From the NCBI GenBank assembly GCA_963794165.1, contig CAWCCT010000001.1:124001-188000 (forward strand): a stretch of 64,000 nucleotides of DNA, in the 5' to 3' direction. The position numbers and the translations under genes are program-made. Source of the stretch: PALSA-350 sp963794165. GTDB lineage: Bacteria; Acidobacteriota; Terriglobia; Terriglobales; Acidobacteriaceae. The notes beneath the pieces were generated by a model, which had not been told where the DNA came from, did not search any database, and worked only from the letters and a program-made list of their open reading frames with translations. Shown piece by piece: positions 1 through 9,166 of the stretch (position 1 is the stretch's first letter; each line of letters starts with the position of its first letter).

Positions 1-1
1 T

Positions 2-133
2 GACATCGTGAAACCCTGGCCTGCCAGGCGGCTGGAGAGCTTACCCGCAGGCTGGGGAATCATGCTCGATGATGTCGCTGCGGGCGTGTATGCTTTGCTC
101 TTGATGCTGGCGCTGCAACACTGGATCGGCTAA
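2..133 (+). CDS. pgpA: Phosphatidylglycerophosphatase A, C-terminal fragment
   Basis: Only the last 43 codons lie in the window; the 5' part is off the left edge. The visible tail has the PgpA hallmark order: a DIVKPWP motif, then GWGIMLDDVAAGVYA, then a hydrophobic last helix. PgpA removes phosphate from phosphatidylglycerophosphate to give phosphatidylglycerol in the inner membrane. The acidic LDD pair belongs to the conserved metal-binding end of the family. The stop is TAA at 131-133. Identification rests on the tail motif alone, but this motif is distinctive. Confidence 0.8.
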   Translation, partial: DIVKPWPARRLESLPAGWGIMLDDVAAGVYALLLMLALQHWIG

Positions 134-218
134 GCCGGTTCCGTTTGCATCGAATAGATCAAACCCACAAGCGTTTTCGCTTCTGGTCTGTACGCTGTAA
201 AGTTCAGGAACTCAGCCG

Positions 219-1260
219 ATGCGATTCTCCAAGGAATCACCCATTCCGAACTCACCCAGGATCGAAGCCGCCCTGCCCGATGCAGCGCTTCCGGGCGGTG
301 AAATCGAGATTCGTGGGACCCAACTGGGCGCCGTGCGCTCGCGCCTGCCGGTGGCGGTGCTGGACGGGATCGTGGCTCCCGTTCTGCTTAGCCGGGCCAA
401 CCGGATGATCGTCCGCATTCCCGACGATGTGCAAACCGGGAGACTTGAGATCCGGCAGAACGGACAATCCAGCAATACCATCCGGCTTAAGATCGCTCGC
501 CTGATCACGGGAAATCTCCATCCTGTCGGCAATCCGGCAGTGGATGGCGAAGGCAACATCTATTCCACCGATTCCGGTCCGCGCGGGCAAAAGACCGCGG
601 TCTCGGTTTACCGCATCACGTCAATCGGGAGAGATGCAGCCCTTTGTGAGCGGGATTACCAATGCCACCGGCTTGGCATTCGATGCCCACGGATATCTCT
701 ATGTGTCCTCGCGGCTGGATGGCACCGTGCATCGCGTCTCTCCCGGGGGCGCTTCTTCGGTGTATGCCGAGGGTATGGGGATCGCCACCGGGATCGCGTT
801 CGATTCTGCCGGCAATCTGTACGTGGGCGATCGCAGCGGAACCATCTTCAAGATTGCCCAGGACCGGCAGATTTTCGTCTTTGCCACCCTGGAGCCCAGT
901 ATCGCCGCTTACCATCTCGCCTTTGGGCTGGACGGAACGCTGTTCGTAACCGCTCCCAGCACCTCCAGCTATGACTCGATCTATGCCATCGATCAGGCCG
1001 GCGTGGTGCGGGTTTACTACCGGGGACTTGGCCGCCCGCAGGGATTGGCATTTGACGTTGCCGGCAACGTGTATGTCTCTGCTTCCTTCCACGGCACCCG
1101 CGGCATCGTCTGCATCACGCCGGCGGGAGAAGCCTCGGTGGTTCTTGCCGGCTCTGGTATTGTTGGTCTCGCTTTCGTTCCCGGCGGCAACGCAATCCTG
1201 GCCGCCAATGGCGCGGTCTATGATGTACCGTTGGGCATCGAAGGCGTGCGCTTGTTCTAG
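219..1260 (+). pseudogene. NHL-type beta-propeller protein with IPT-like N-terminus, frame broken once
   Basis: Two overlapping frames make one protein. Frame one (from ATG 219) gives an IPT/TIG-like start (GGEIEIRGTQLG, then RANRMIVRIPDD) and the first propeller blade (DGEGNIYSTDSG). Frame two carries the remaining blades, each with a G-x-A-F-D-x-x-G-x-L-Y-V repeat (FDAHGYLYVSS, FDSAGNLYVGD, FDVAGNVYVSA), and stops at 1260. The switch is near 620-630 and is repaired by dropping one base, for example the extra A in tcaatcg. Removing one base leaves 1041 nt, a clean 346-aa product. No function is assigned beyond a propeller scaffold. It lies between pgpA and cinA on the same strand and may be an intact gene with a sequence error. 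Confidence 0.6.
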
Positions 1261-1274
1261 AGGATCGAAGTCGG

Positions 1275-2521
1275 ATGAATTGTGAAATTATTGCAGTCGG
1301 TTCTGAACTGCTAACGCCGTATCGGCAAGACACAAACTCTCTCTTCCTAACCGACCGGCTGCTCCAGCTGGGCGTGAACGTAACTTTCAAAACCATTGTT
1401 GGCGACCGGCTGGCGCATCTCGTCGGCGCCATTCGCATTGCACTGGGACGCGCCGACATCGTGATCACCATGGGTGGACTTGGGCCCACGGAAGACGATC
1501 TAACGCGCCAGGCGGTCGCCGAAGCGCTGGGCATTCGCCTGCGCCGCAATCCGGAGATCGTGGGCGCGCTCTATGCTCGCTTTGCTGCCCGCCGGATGAC
1601 AGATGACCGACAACAACGCCCGCCAGGCGGATGTGCTGGATGGGTCTGTGATTCTTGAAAACGCCCGCGGCACGGCGCCCGGGCAATGGCTGGACACCGT
1701 TTACGGAGAGCATCGCAAGCTGGTTATTCTGCTGCCTGGGCCGCCTACCGAAGTCAAGGCCATGTTCGACGCGCAATGCATGGAACGGCTGCGGGCTGTG
1801 GTTCCCAGGCGAACCATCGCCATGCGTACGCTGAAACTTGCCATGATCGGGGAATCGCAGGCCGATGCACGCATCGCGCCGATTTACACCAAGTACAAGG
1901 ACGTGGATACCACCATCCTGGCGCACACCGGCGACATCACGCTCAACCTGATCTGCTACCAAAGGCGACCAGGAGACCGCCCAAGCAAGGGTGGATGAGC
2001 TGGCGGGCAAAATCGAAGAAGAGCTGGAAGAATTCATCTACTCTGCGCAGGCCGAGTCGCTGGAGCAGATTGTTCTCTATTACCTGGGCATGCATGCGGC
2101 GACGCTGGCGGTGGCGGAGAGTTGCACCGGAGGGCTGGTCGCCCAGCGCCTGACCAGCATCAGCGGGAGCTCGCGTTCGTTTTTGGGGGGAGCGGTGGTT
2201 TACAGCGATCAGCTCAAAACCCTGTTTGCCGGTGTTCCTCCGTCGCTGATCGAGTCCCACGGCGCGGTCAGCAAGGAAGTGGCCGGGGCGTTGGCCGAAG
2301 GCATTCGCCGGAATACGTCTGCGACCTTCGGCTTGGGCGTAACCGGCATTGCCGGTCCGGGCGGGGGCTCGGAAGAGAAGCCGGTAGGCTTGGTTTACGT
2401 CGCCGTCAGTGATGGCAAACAGACCGAAGTAGTGGAGCGGCGATTCGGCGGCGACCGGGAGCACATTCGCGCCTGGACCAGCCAACAGGCCCTGGACCTC
2501 GTTCGCCGCAGACTGAAATAG
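1275..2521 (+). pseudogene. cinA: CinA-family protein (competence/damage-inducible; nicotinamide-nucleotide amidase domain), frame broken twice
   Basis: The coding sequence runs through three frames. The first part (1275 to about 1600) is the MoaB/MogA-like domain with EIIAVGSELL and GGLGPTEDD. The middle part continues from about 1603 (ARQADV, NGTAPG-like and LPGPPTEVKAMF). The last part (to 2521) is the C-terminal amidase-type domain with ESCTGGLVAQRLT and GVTGIAGPGGGS. Each switch is a +1 shift, at about 1597-1603 (atgacagatg) and about 1948-1953 (ctgatctgct); removing one A at each restores the frame. Correcting both gives 1245 nt and 414 aa, the usual CinA length. CinA C domains deamidate nicotinamide mononucleotide in NAD recycling. 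Sequence error is as likely as true loss. Confidence 0.75.
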
Positions 2522-2648
2522 AAACCAGATCTGCCCACAGGAACGCCCCGTCGGCTTCCAGCAGGGATCTCCTGCGGGTTACTCAGCGGACCTGCATCTC
2601 ACTGGGGAAATGTATCCACTTCTCTACGACGGAGCCGGTCCGGCTACC

Positions 2649-2990
2649 TCAGGCGGGGCAAGCCTCCACGGCTGCGGCTTCGTTGTCATACACCTTGAAT
2701 AGCGTAAGAATCCCCACCATCTTGAAGGTCTTCGCCGCAAAAGGGGACGGGCTTACCAGCTTGGCATCGCCGCCGACTTTCTTGGCTTGGCGCAAAGCGT
2801 CGACGATCGCACCAATCCCGCTGGAATCGATATAGGGCATCGCGGAAAGGTCCAGCAGCAGGTGAATGTGTCCGCTGTTGAGTGCGCCTTCGACCGCCTC
2901 GTCAAGCTGCTTGACACCTTCTCCGTACTTGAGCGGGCCCTTCAGTTTCAGGCAGCAAATCGTTCCGCTCTGTCGAATATCGAGATCCAC
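2649..2990 (-). CDS. STAS-domain anti-sigma factor antagonist-like protein
   Basis: This is a 113-aa single-domain protein starting with GTG at 2990, preceded by a GAGAGG Shine-Dalgarno stretch. The fold signature is clear: a beta strand HIHLLLDLSA, then DSSGIG at residues 55-60, where the serine is the usual phosphorylation site of SpoIIAA/RsbV proteins. Such proteins bind anti-sigma kinases or act as switch partners in stress signalling. No RsbW-type kinase or PP2C phosphatase is next to it. It is divergent from the GAF-HlyD adaptor operon with a 108-bp shared gap that holds a sigma54-like promoter for the other side. Its partner is unknown. Confidence 0.85.
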   Translation of the reverse strand: MDLDIRQSGTICCLKLKGPLKYGEGVKQLDEAVEGALNSGHIHLLLDLSAMPYIDSSGIGAIVDALRQAKKVGGDAKLVSPSPFAAKTFKMVGILTLFKVYDNEAAAVEACPA

Positions 2991-3002
2991 GTAGTCCTCT
3001 CC

Positions 3003-3018
3003 CGGCCAAGAATTTGCT
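3003..3018 (+). promoter_or_regulatory. Sigma54 (-24/-12) promoter for the adaptor operon
   Basis: The sequence CGGCCAAGAATTTGCT fits TGGCAC-N5-TTGCW, with GG at 3004-3005 and GC at 3016-3017, exactly the required 12-base offset. Transcription would start near 3029, leaving about 70 nt of leader before the ATG at 3099. The first base is C instead of T. A second, better match stands before the peptide genes at 9727-9742 and shares the GGCCA half. No activator dyad is visible upstream, where the STAS gene lies. Confidence 0.6.
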
Positions 3019-3098
3019 TTACACCCAAATTACTGCTTGCTAGTCTCCGACCAGATTAACAATCAACCTATCCTGCCATATACGTCAAGCAGACCAGC

Positions 3099-5516
3099 AT
3101 GGACATTGAAACCGGCTTCCGGCTCAACAGTCAACAAATCTCGGAGCTTGCCCAGTCACTGCTGGCATCGCCCGAGACCGCGTCCCGGGCCGCGCTGCTA
3201 GCCGATGCCATACGCAAGACACTAGGCGATGGCGCTTGCGTCGTGTACGGTCTGCGCGACGCTCTCTGGATTACCCTCGGAGCGTCGGACGAAATTTCTG
3301 TGGTCGATCCGGCGATTGCCGCCGATGCACCGCTCTTCGCTCCATTGCTGCAGTCGCCGCGCCCGCTGCTCTACTCCGCCAGCCAGTTGGCGCGGGAGGA
3401 CTACGCCCACATCCATGTACTGCGCACCATCCGATCCATGGGCTATCTGCCCCTCCTCCGAGAGCAGCAGCTAGTGGGCGTCTTCGAGATCGTCAGCTTC
3501 GGTGACCCACTCACCGAAGCCTCATTGCAGTCGCTGGATGGACTGGCGGAACTGGCCGTGATCGCGCTCGAATCGGCAGAGCAGTATGAGGAGCAGCGGC
3601 AGAATCTGCTCGACTCCATCCACCGCCTGACTCAGCTCTATGACCTGGAAAAATCCCTTAACGAGACGCTGGATTTCGAACCTCTGCTGGAACTGATTCC
3701 AGTCAAGGTAGCGGCCATGCTCCCTTGCCAGGCCATTCACTTGTGGATGTTCGATGGCGGCCGGCTGCGCCTGGTTTCCGCCTGGGGAGAGGATGCAACC
3801 GCCGAAGTAGGCGCCATCGAAGACGCCGGCGAGGGATATGTCGCAGATATGGCGGAAGAAGGTGCGCCGCTATTGATCGACGATCCTGACGACGCCCGCT
3901 TGGCGACGCGCAATGAGCGTGCTGGCGACGGACTGCCCATCACCAACGCTCTGTTGGTACCGCTCATCGAGCATGAGCAAAACGGCGGTGGTGAAAGCGA
4001 GCTGGGCGTACTCGAGGCCGTCAACAAAGCAGGCGGGGAACCCTTCAACGAAGACGACCTGTTCTTCATGAACAGCATGTCAGAGACGGTCTCGAGCGCA
4101 CTCAAGAATGCCAGCCTCATGTTCGCCGAGCGCAAGCTGGAGATTCTCCAGGCCCTGGTTCAGGTCAGCTCGGAAATCACCTCCACCCTTCGCCTCGAAC
4201 GCCTGCTGCAGATTATTGTGAATAGCCCGCAATCGGTTTTGCCCTTCGAGCGCTGCTCCATCGCGCTCGACAATCGCGGCCGGTTGCAGTTGAAGGCGGT
4301 CTCTGGGATGGCGGATATCCCGGCGGGCGACGTCCAGGTAGAGCGGCTGCGCGAACTGCTGCAATGGCTTTCCACCTATGATCGGCAGCTATTGATCCGC
4401 CAGCACGAGGAGGAGCCGGAGACAGAGGACGCCCAGGTGCGCACCGTCATCGCCAGGCACTTCGATGCCAGCGGCTATCGCTCCCTGTTTGCCCTTCCGC
4501 TATCCGATGACCAGGGGCGCGTGGGCTTGCTGCTTTACGAGAGCACTGACCCGGATTTTCTGGAGCAGGCGCATATCGAGATGATCAAGGTGCTGGCCGG
4601 CCAGACTACTGTCGCAATTCGCAACGCAATGTTGTACCGCGAAGTGCCGCTCATCAGCCTGCTCGAGCCCCTGGTGCAACGCAAGCAGGCGTTTCTCCGC
4701 AGCGATCGAAAGCGTCAGGGAATGATCCTGGGCAGTATAGCGGCGGGAATCCTGTTGCTCATCTTCTGTCCGTTGCCGCTGCGCATCAGCGGCGTCGCCG
4801 TGGTCGCTCCGCAATCGGTCGTCACCCTCGCCGCGCCGGTCGAGGGAACCATCGCTAACGTGTACGCTCGCGAAGGCCAGCATGTAAGCCGCGGCGATCT
4901 ACTGGCAACCATGGACGACTGGTCGTGGCGTAATCAATTAACCGCCGCGCAGGCCAAATATGAAGCGGCCATGTTGGCCATGCAAGGGGATCTGGCCAGG
5001 AACTCCCCGCAGGCTGGGGAAGAACGGACCCAGGCCGACTACCTGCGCGCCGAGATGGAACGGACACGGTTACGTATTGCCAATGCCCAGCTTCGTTCGC
5101 CCATTGACGGCGTGGTAATGACCCCCGATCTGCAGAATGCTGTAGGCGAACACCTCGACGCCGGCGCGACCTTCGCCCAGGTGCTGAACCTGGCCAGCGC
5201 GCGCATTAACATCGCCGTGGACCAGGCAGATGCCAACCTGGTGAAGGCAGGACAGACTGCCGCCATTAAGCTCAGCAGCTTCCCGGCGCAGACGCTGCAT
5301 GGACAGGTATTTGGCGTCAGCCCCGAAGCACAGCCCAACGCGGACGGCCGATTTTTCTACGCTCACGTGCTGCTGCCCAACGGAAGTGCGCAACTGCGCA
5401 CCGGCATGGATGGGCGAGCGAAGATCTTTGCCGGTTACCGCCCCGCTGGTTATGTTTTGTTGCGCGGACCTGCATTGTGGCTGTGGGAAAAACTATGGGA
5501 TTGGATAGGTTGGTAA
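3099..5516 (+). CDS. Triple-GAF, single-TM, HlyD-type adaptor fusion protein
   Basis: This 805-aa protein joins cytoplasmic sensing to a periplasmic adaptor. Residues about 15-165, 180-345 and 350-515 are three GAF-like domains, linked by helical segments such as LYDLEKSLNETLDFEPLLELI. A transmembrane helix follows at about 545-565 (MILGSIAAGILLLIF). After it comes a biotinyl-lipoyl/HlyD part: APVEGTIANVYAREGQHVSRGDLLA, a short coiled coil, LRSPIDGVV and a beta-barrel ending GMDGRAKIF. GAF domains bind small ligands or mediate dimerisation; HlyD proteins bridge inner-membrane transporters to the outer membrane. It is first of three adaptor genes and is followed after 2 nt by the next. No pump gene is adjacent, so whether it signals, exports or both is unknown. 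Confidence 0.85.
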   Translation: MDIETGFRLNSQQISELAQSLLASPETASRAALLADAIRKTLGDGACVVYGLRDALWITLGASDEISVVDPAIAADAPLFAPLLQSPRPLLYSASQLAREDYAHIHVLRTIRSMGYLPLLREQQLVGVFEIVSFGDPLTEASLQSLDGLAELAVIALESAEQYEEQRQNLLDSIHRLTQLYDLEKSLNETLDFEPLLELIPVKVAAMLPCQAIHLWMFDGGRLRLVSAWGEDATAEVGAIEDAGEGYVADMAEEGAPLLIDDPDDARLATRNERAGDGLPITNALLVPLIEHEQNGGGESELGVLEAVNKAGGEPFNEDDLFFMNSMSETVSSALKNASLMFAERKLEILQALVQVSSEITSTLRLERLLQIIVNSPQSVLPFERCSIALDNRGRLQLKAVSGMADIPAGDVQVERLRELLQWLSTYDRQLLIRQHEEEPETEDAQVRTVIARHFDASGYRSLFALPLSDDQGRVGLLLYESTDPDFLEQAHIEMIKVLAGQTTVAIRNAMLYREVPLISLLEPLVQRKQAFLRSDRKRQGMILGSIAAGILLLIFCPLPLRISGVAVVAPQSVVTLAAPVEGTIANVYAREGQHVSRGDLLATMDDWSWRNQLTAAQAKYEAAMLAMQGDLARNSPQAGEERTQADYLRAEMERTRLRIANAQLRSPIDGVVMTPDLQNAVGEHLDAGATFAQVLNLASARINIAVDQADANLVKAGQTAAIKLSSFPAQTLHGQVFGVSPEAQPNADGRFFYAHVLLPNGSAQLRTGMDGRAKIFAGYRPAGYVLLRGPALWLWEKLWDWIGW

Positions 5517-5518
5517 CC

Positions 5519-6445
5519 ATGCCAAGGAAAGTTGCGCGTGGGATCCCCATCGCGGCGCTGTGCTGCTTTGCCGCCCTCATCGGTTGCAATGACGCACCCG
5601 CGGCTTCAGCGCCTCCTCCGGTTCTGGCTTCCTCGCCCCCGGCAGTTGAAGCAGCAGCACCTCCCCGTCCTGCCGCCGCGGCAAGCGGCGAAGGGCGCAA
5701 CTTCACCACCGTCGGGCCCCTGGTTGTGGAGCAGCAGGCCGACGTGGTGGCCGAACGCGAGGGCCGCATAACCGCGGTCCAGGTGGAGATTGGCGATCAT
5801 GTCCGCCGAGGACAAGTGCTAGCCACGCTGGACGACCGCGCCCTCGAGGCAGCGCGCGCCGAGAAAGCGGCCAGGATCGATTCCCTCCACGCCCAGGTAC
5901 AGACCTGGGAAGCCGAGCAAAAGAGCAACGAGGCGGATTTGCGGCGAGCCGACGCCATGCGTGCAGAGAAAATACTCGACGATGAGGATTGGGAGCATGT
6001 GCAATACAAGCTCGCGGAAACGGTTACCCAGGTTGCACGCTACAAGGCCGAGCAACTCGCCGCCGAGGCAGACCTGCGCGCCGCGGATGTCGAGCTGGGC
6101 CAATCCCGCATCACGGCTCCATTCGACGGCGTAGTAGGCCGTCGATCGGTGCACCAGGCGCAGCAGGTCAAAAAAGGGGATGCGCTGTTCTGGATCACGG
6201 CCCAGGCGCCTCTGCGCATCATTTTCACCGTGCCTGAGTCCGCCATGGCCTTCTTTCCTCGCGGGGCCAAGATTGAGCTCACCACCACGGATTATCCCCA
6301 TCTCACGCAGCCGGCGACCGTGTTTCGTGTCAGCCCCGTAGTTGATCCGGCGAGCGGCAGTCTCGAAGTAATCGGCAACCTGGAAAAGCCGTCGCCCTTG
6401 TTGAAGCCGGGCATGTCGATGCAGGTGAAGCTGAGCCCGCGATGA
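5519..6445 (+). CDS. Lipoprotein periplasmic adaptor (RND/MFP type)
   Basis: This 308-aa protein begins at ATG 5519, two bases after the previous stop. An N-terminal signal with a lipobox (FAALIGC, Cys near residue 24) predicts a lipoprotein, followed by an Ala/Pro-rich linker. Then comes the membrane-fusion-protein core: EREGRITAVQVEIGDHVRRGQVLATL (lipoyl half), a helical hairpin rich in Ala/Glu, the second lipoyl half with ITAPFDGVVGRRSV, and a barrel with RIIFTVPES and LKPGMSMQVKL. Such proteins dock on RND or ABC exporters and TolC-like channels. The 3' end overlaps the next gene by ATGA (6442-6445), so translation is probably coupled. No exporter permease is encoded next to it. Confidence 0.88.
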   Translation: MPRKVARGIPIAALCCFAALIGCNDAPAASAPPPVLASSPPAVEAAAPPRPAAAASGEGRNFTTVGPLVVEQQADVVAEREGRITAVQVEIGDHVRRGQVLATLDDRALEAARAEKAARIDSLHAQVQTWEAEQKSNEADLRRADAMRAEKILDDEDWEHVQYKLAETVTQVARYKAEQLAAEADLRAADVELGQSRITAPFDGVVGRRSVHQAQQVKKGDALFWITAQAPLRIIFTVPESAMAFFPRGAKIELTTTDYPHLTQPATVFRVSPVVDPASGSLEVIGNLEKPSPLLKPGMSMQVKLSPR

Positions 6446-8589
6446 ATCTGAGCGAGGCACTCGATGCAGCACTCCCTGAGATCCCCCGCACTCGGCTCTC
6501 GCGCAAGAACCCACCCCGCATCGACCCCGACCTGATCGTTCGCGACGATGTTACCGACGGTGAACCCGTGGTCGCCGTCTACCAACGAAGTACCGCCAGC
6601 TTGTTGCGGCTCAAGCCGACGCAGTGGCAACTCGCCCGCCTGTTTGACGGGGCGCGTTCTTACGACGAGATTGCCGCTGCCTTCGAGGCTGAGACAGGAA
6701 TCTCAATTGCCGCGGAAGAGGTGCGCACCTTCGCCGAAAACATGGATGAGGGTGGCTTCTGGTACAAGAACCCACAGGAAAAAAATATTGCCATGAACGA
6801 AAAGCTCGCGGCGCAGCGCAGCCGCCGCGTGCAGACCGGCTCCAGCTTCAACGTGGCCCATATATCGTTCTCGGCGTGGGATCCGGACCGGTATCTCACC
6901 ATGCTTGACCGGAAGATTGGAAAATACGTTTACAACCGCTGGATGGTCCTCGCCGCGGTGCTTCTGTTCCTCTTCGAAACTGTGATCTTCATCACAAAAT
7001 GGAATGTCATTGGTCCCGACATACCTCTCTACTTCGACTTCAGCAAAAAGACCTTCTCCGATATCGTGGAATTCTGGCTTCTGCTCATGTTCGTCGGTTT
7101 CGTTCACGAGAGCACGCATGGGCTCACCTGCAAACATTACGGCGGCGAAGTCCACAGCATGGGGCTGATGTTCCTTTATTTGACCCCGGCGTTCTTTGTC
7201 GACGTCACCGAATCCTGGGTCTCGGCCAGCCGCCTGCAGCGGATGGCCACCATCATCGCCGGCATATGGATCGAGATGATGTTATGCGGTGTGGCCGTCT
7301 TCGTGTGGACCAACACCCAGCCAGGGGATTGGATTCACGATTTCTGTTACAAGGTCATTCTCATTACCGGCATAGCCGTAGTCGTCATCAATCTCAATCC
7401 CCTCATCAAACTCGACGGCTACTACTTTTTCGCCGAATGGGTGCGCGTCCCGGATATCAAAGAGCGCTCCACGGCCTTCCTCATTGGCTGGGTTCAGCAC
7501 TATATCTTTCGCCTGCCCGTCGATGTTCCCGTGGTTTCCCGTCGGCGGGTGCCGCTTTTCGTGCTTTATGCGCTGGCCTCGGGCGCCTACAGCTACCTGT
7601 TGCTGCTGTTTTTCGTCCGCTTCAGCTACAACGTCTTCTTTCACTGGTTCGCCGAGCTTGCGCTCTTGCCCACGGGTTTGCTGGCGTTCGTGATCTTTCG
7701 GTCCCGGCTGCGCGACCTCAAGAACTTCACCTTGAATTTCTTCCAGGCGAAAGCCGGCGCTTTCCGCCTGACGCCCCTGCGCGGTGCCCTCGGCATCGCC
7801 CTTCTTGCCATCCTCTTTGTGCCGATAGCCCGCGATCGCGAGAATGGCTACTTCGTCATCGAGCCCAGGGAGACGCAGGAGGTTCATGCCGGCGTTCCGG
7901 GAAAAGTCTTGGCCGTTTATGTCAAAGAGGGAGATGCAGTGCGCCCCGGACAAGTGATGGTCAGGCTGCAGAGTGTCACCGAGGCCAGCACCAGCGAGGA
8001 GGCCGCGGCGCAGGTGGCAACCTCCCAAGTCCACGTCTTTACCGCGGAGCTAACGCATTCCGGGCTGGGTGGTGCATTGGCTGCCCAGCATGCCGCACAA
8101 AGCAGCAGCGCCACCGCTCGCGAGGAAGGGGCTCTCCTGGCGGTAACCGCGCCCACCGCCGGCGTTATCGCGACCAATGATCCCGAAAGCCTGCTCAACC
8201 GCGACGTGACCACCGGGAAAACCCTGCTGACCATCGTGGATCCCACGCAACTAGTGGCGAGGCTGTACGTTCCCGTATCGGCAATGGAACGAATTCGGGT
8301 GGGCGATCCCGTCTCTTTACAGCTGCCCTCGCAGTTCCGTGAAGTCCATGGACGGCTGGGTACGATGGAAGGATCCGCGATGGCATTGCCGCCTGGCGTC
8401 CTGGCCGACCAGGAATACAAGGGTATAGCGCTCCCCGTCTTTTACACCACTCGCATGCCACTGCAGGCATCGCCCAATGTAGTCCGGATCGGCATGAGCG
8501 GCCAAGCAAAAATTTTCGGCAGACGTCGCAGTCTGGCCGCGCGGATGGTCACCTGGCTGGGCAACGTGCTGCACACCCACTTCTGGTGA
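6442..8589 (+). CDS. PqqD-like / M50 site-2-type metalloprotease / HlyD-like fusion protein
   Basis: This 715-aa protein has three parts. Residues about 30-110 resemble PqqD (LKPTQWQLARLFDGARSYDEIAAAFE), the winged-helix fold that binds leader peptides in RiPP systems. Residues about 170-440 are a polytopic M50 zinc protease: HESTH at 222-226 is the metal-binding HExxH motif, and LDGYYFF with Asp325 supplies the third ligand. Residues about 465-700 are a HlyD-like lipoyl and barrel part (VHAGVPGKVLAVYVKEGDAVRPGQV, ending GMSGQAKIFG). The composition suggests recognising a short peptide, cutting it in the membrane and handing it to an adaptor. It is last in the three-gene operon and points at the peptide genes at 9.0-9.7 kb. 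The substrate is inferred. Confidence 0.85.
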   Translation: MNLSEALDAALPEIPRTRLSRKNPPRIDPDLIVRDDVTDGEPVVAVYQRSTASLLRLKPTQWQLARLFDGARSYDEIAAAFEAETGISIAAEEVRTFAENMDEGGFWYKNPQEKNIAMNEKLAAQRSRRVQTGSSFNVAHISFSAWDPDRYLTMLDRKIGKYVYNRWMVLAAVLLFLFETVIFITKWNVIGPDIPLYFDFSKKTFSDIVEFWLLLMFVGFVHESTHGLTCKHYGGEVHSMGLMFLYLTPAFFVDVTESWVSASRLQRMATIIAGIWIEMMLCGVAVFVWTNTQPGDWIHDFCYKVILITGIAVVVINLNPLIKLDGYYFFAEWVRVPDIKERSTAFLIGWVQHYIFRLPVDVPVVSRRRVPLFVLYALASGAYSYLLLLFFVRFSYNVFFHWFAELALLPTGLLAFVIFRSRLRDLKNFTLNFFQAKAGAFRLTPLRGALGIALLAILFVPIARDRENGYFVIEPRETQEVHAGVPGKVLAVYVKEGDAVRPGQVMVRLQSVTEASTSEEAAAQVATSQVHVFTAELTHSGLGGALAAQHAAQSSSATAREEGALLAVTAPTAGVIATNDPESLLNRDVTTGKTLLTIVDPTQLVARLYVPVSAMERIRVGDPVSLQLPSQFREVHGRLGTMEGSAMALPPGVLADQEYKGIALPVFYTTRMPLQASPNVVRIGMSGQAKIFGRRRSLAARMVTWLGNVLHTHFW

Positions 8590-8672
8590 AGAGAGGCTCA
8601 CTTTTCTTCGTGAAGTTGAGGGAGAAATAACAGCCGAGAGAGTCGCGAAGCCCAGCCCGTCAGAGTCTCCGT

Positions 8673-8901
8673 GAGAAGCTCCTGGATAAGAGGATGGGTG
8701 CCCCAGGTCTCGCTTTTGAGACCTGGGATCCTTCACGCAGCTGCCGGGCAGACCAAACTGGAGAACTCTAACTGCGAGAGGTATACCGCTAGATGAATTC
8801 TCACGCACACTGAGAATTCGGCGCCGCCGGCATTTGCGTGGCGGATCCCGGGTCTCAAAAGCGATACCTGGGGCACCCATCCTCTTATCCAGGAGCTTCT
8901 C
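8673..8901. repeat. Long inverted-repeat element, family A copy 1
   Basis: Two 59-bp arms (8673-8731 and 8843-8901) are near-perfect inverted copies; each has its own small dyad (ccaggtctcgcttttgagacctgg). The pairing continues imperfectly inward to the CCGG pairs near 8744 and 8827. The whole 229-bp element fills the gap after the M50-fusion gene. A homologous element with the same arms and a similar centre lies at 14656-14901, and a decayed one at about 47720-47865. No transposase is present, so this is a MITE-like or REP-like unit. Confidence 0.85.
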
Positions 8902-9022
8902 AAGCAAACTCTAACGGGCGGGGCTCACAATCCAGAGGATCGAGCGCCGTTGGCCGCGGCACTCCGCCTTCAGGGTTCGGCAGCCCAGCCGGATGGCTAG
9001 CATTGTCCCGACGCTATGAAGA

Positions 9023-9166
9023 TTAAGGCCGCACTATCATGGCAGCAATGACTTTGCTGCTTGCCGGCTTGGCGGTATCGACTTTCGCCTTTATGCTGGA
9101 CTTCTTTTTGTTTGATGGCGCGGGCATCGCCTGCCTGCTTACGAGAGATTTCTTTTCGATCGCCAC
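9023..9166 (-). CDS. Small Lys-rich peptide, KKSL family member 1
   Basis: This 47-aa peptide uses a GTG start at 9166, chosen because a GGAGG ribosome-binding site sits 7 bases upstream and the start aligns with its paralogue at 9528-9680. It begins with AIEKKSLVS, has a Lys/Ser/Pro-rich middle (PAPSNKKKSSIKAKVD) and ends KVIAAMIVRP. It shares EKKSLVS, K-x-KVDT-x-KP and SKV-x-AA with the paralogue. It has no cysteine, no aromatic residue and no signal peptide. I do not recognise the family. The adjacent PqqD-M50-HlyD gene makes an exported or processed peptide the leading idea; a basic DNA- or RNA-binding peptide is the alternative. Confidence 0.7.
   Translation of the reverse strand: MAIEKKSLVSRQAMPAPSNKKKSSIKAKVDTAKPASSKVIAAMIVRP

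Noticed and set aside
600..1965. Programmed ribosomal frameshifting as the cause of the split frames
   Set aside because: No slippery heptamer or following stem was seen at the switch sites, and three sites in two unrelated genes make programmed shifts unlikely.
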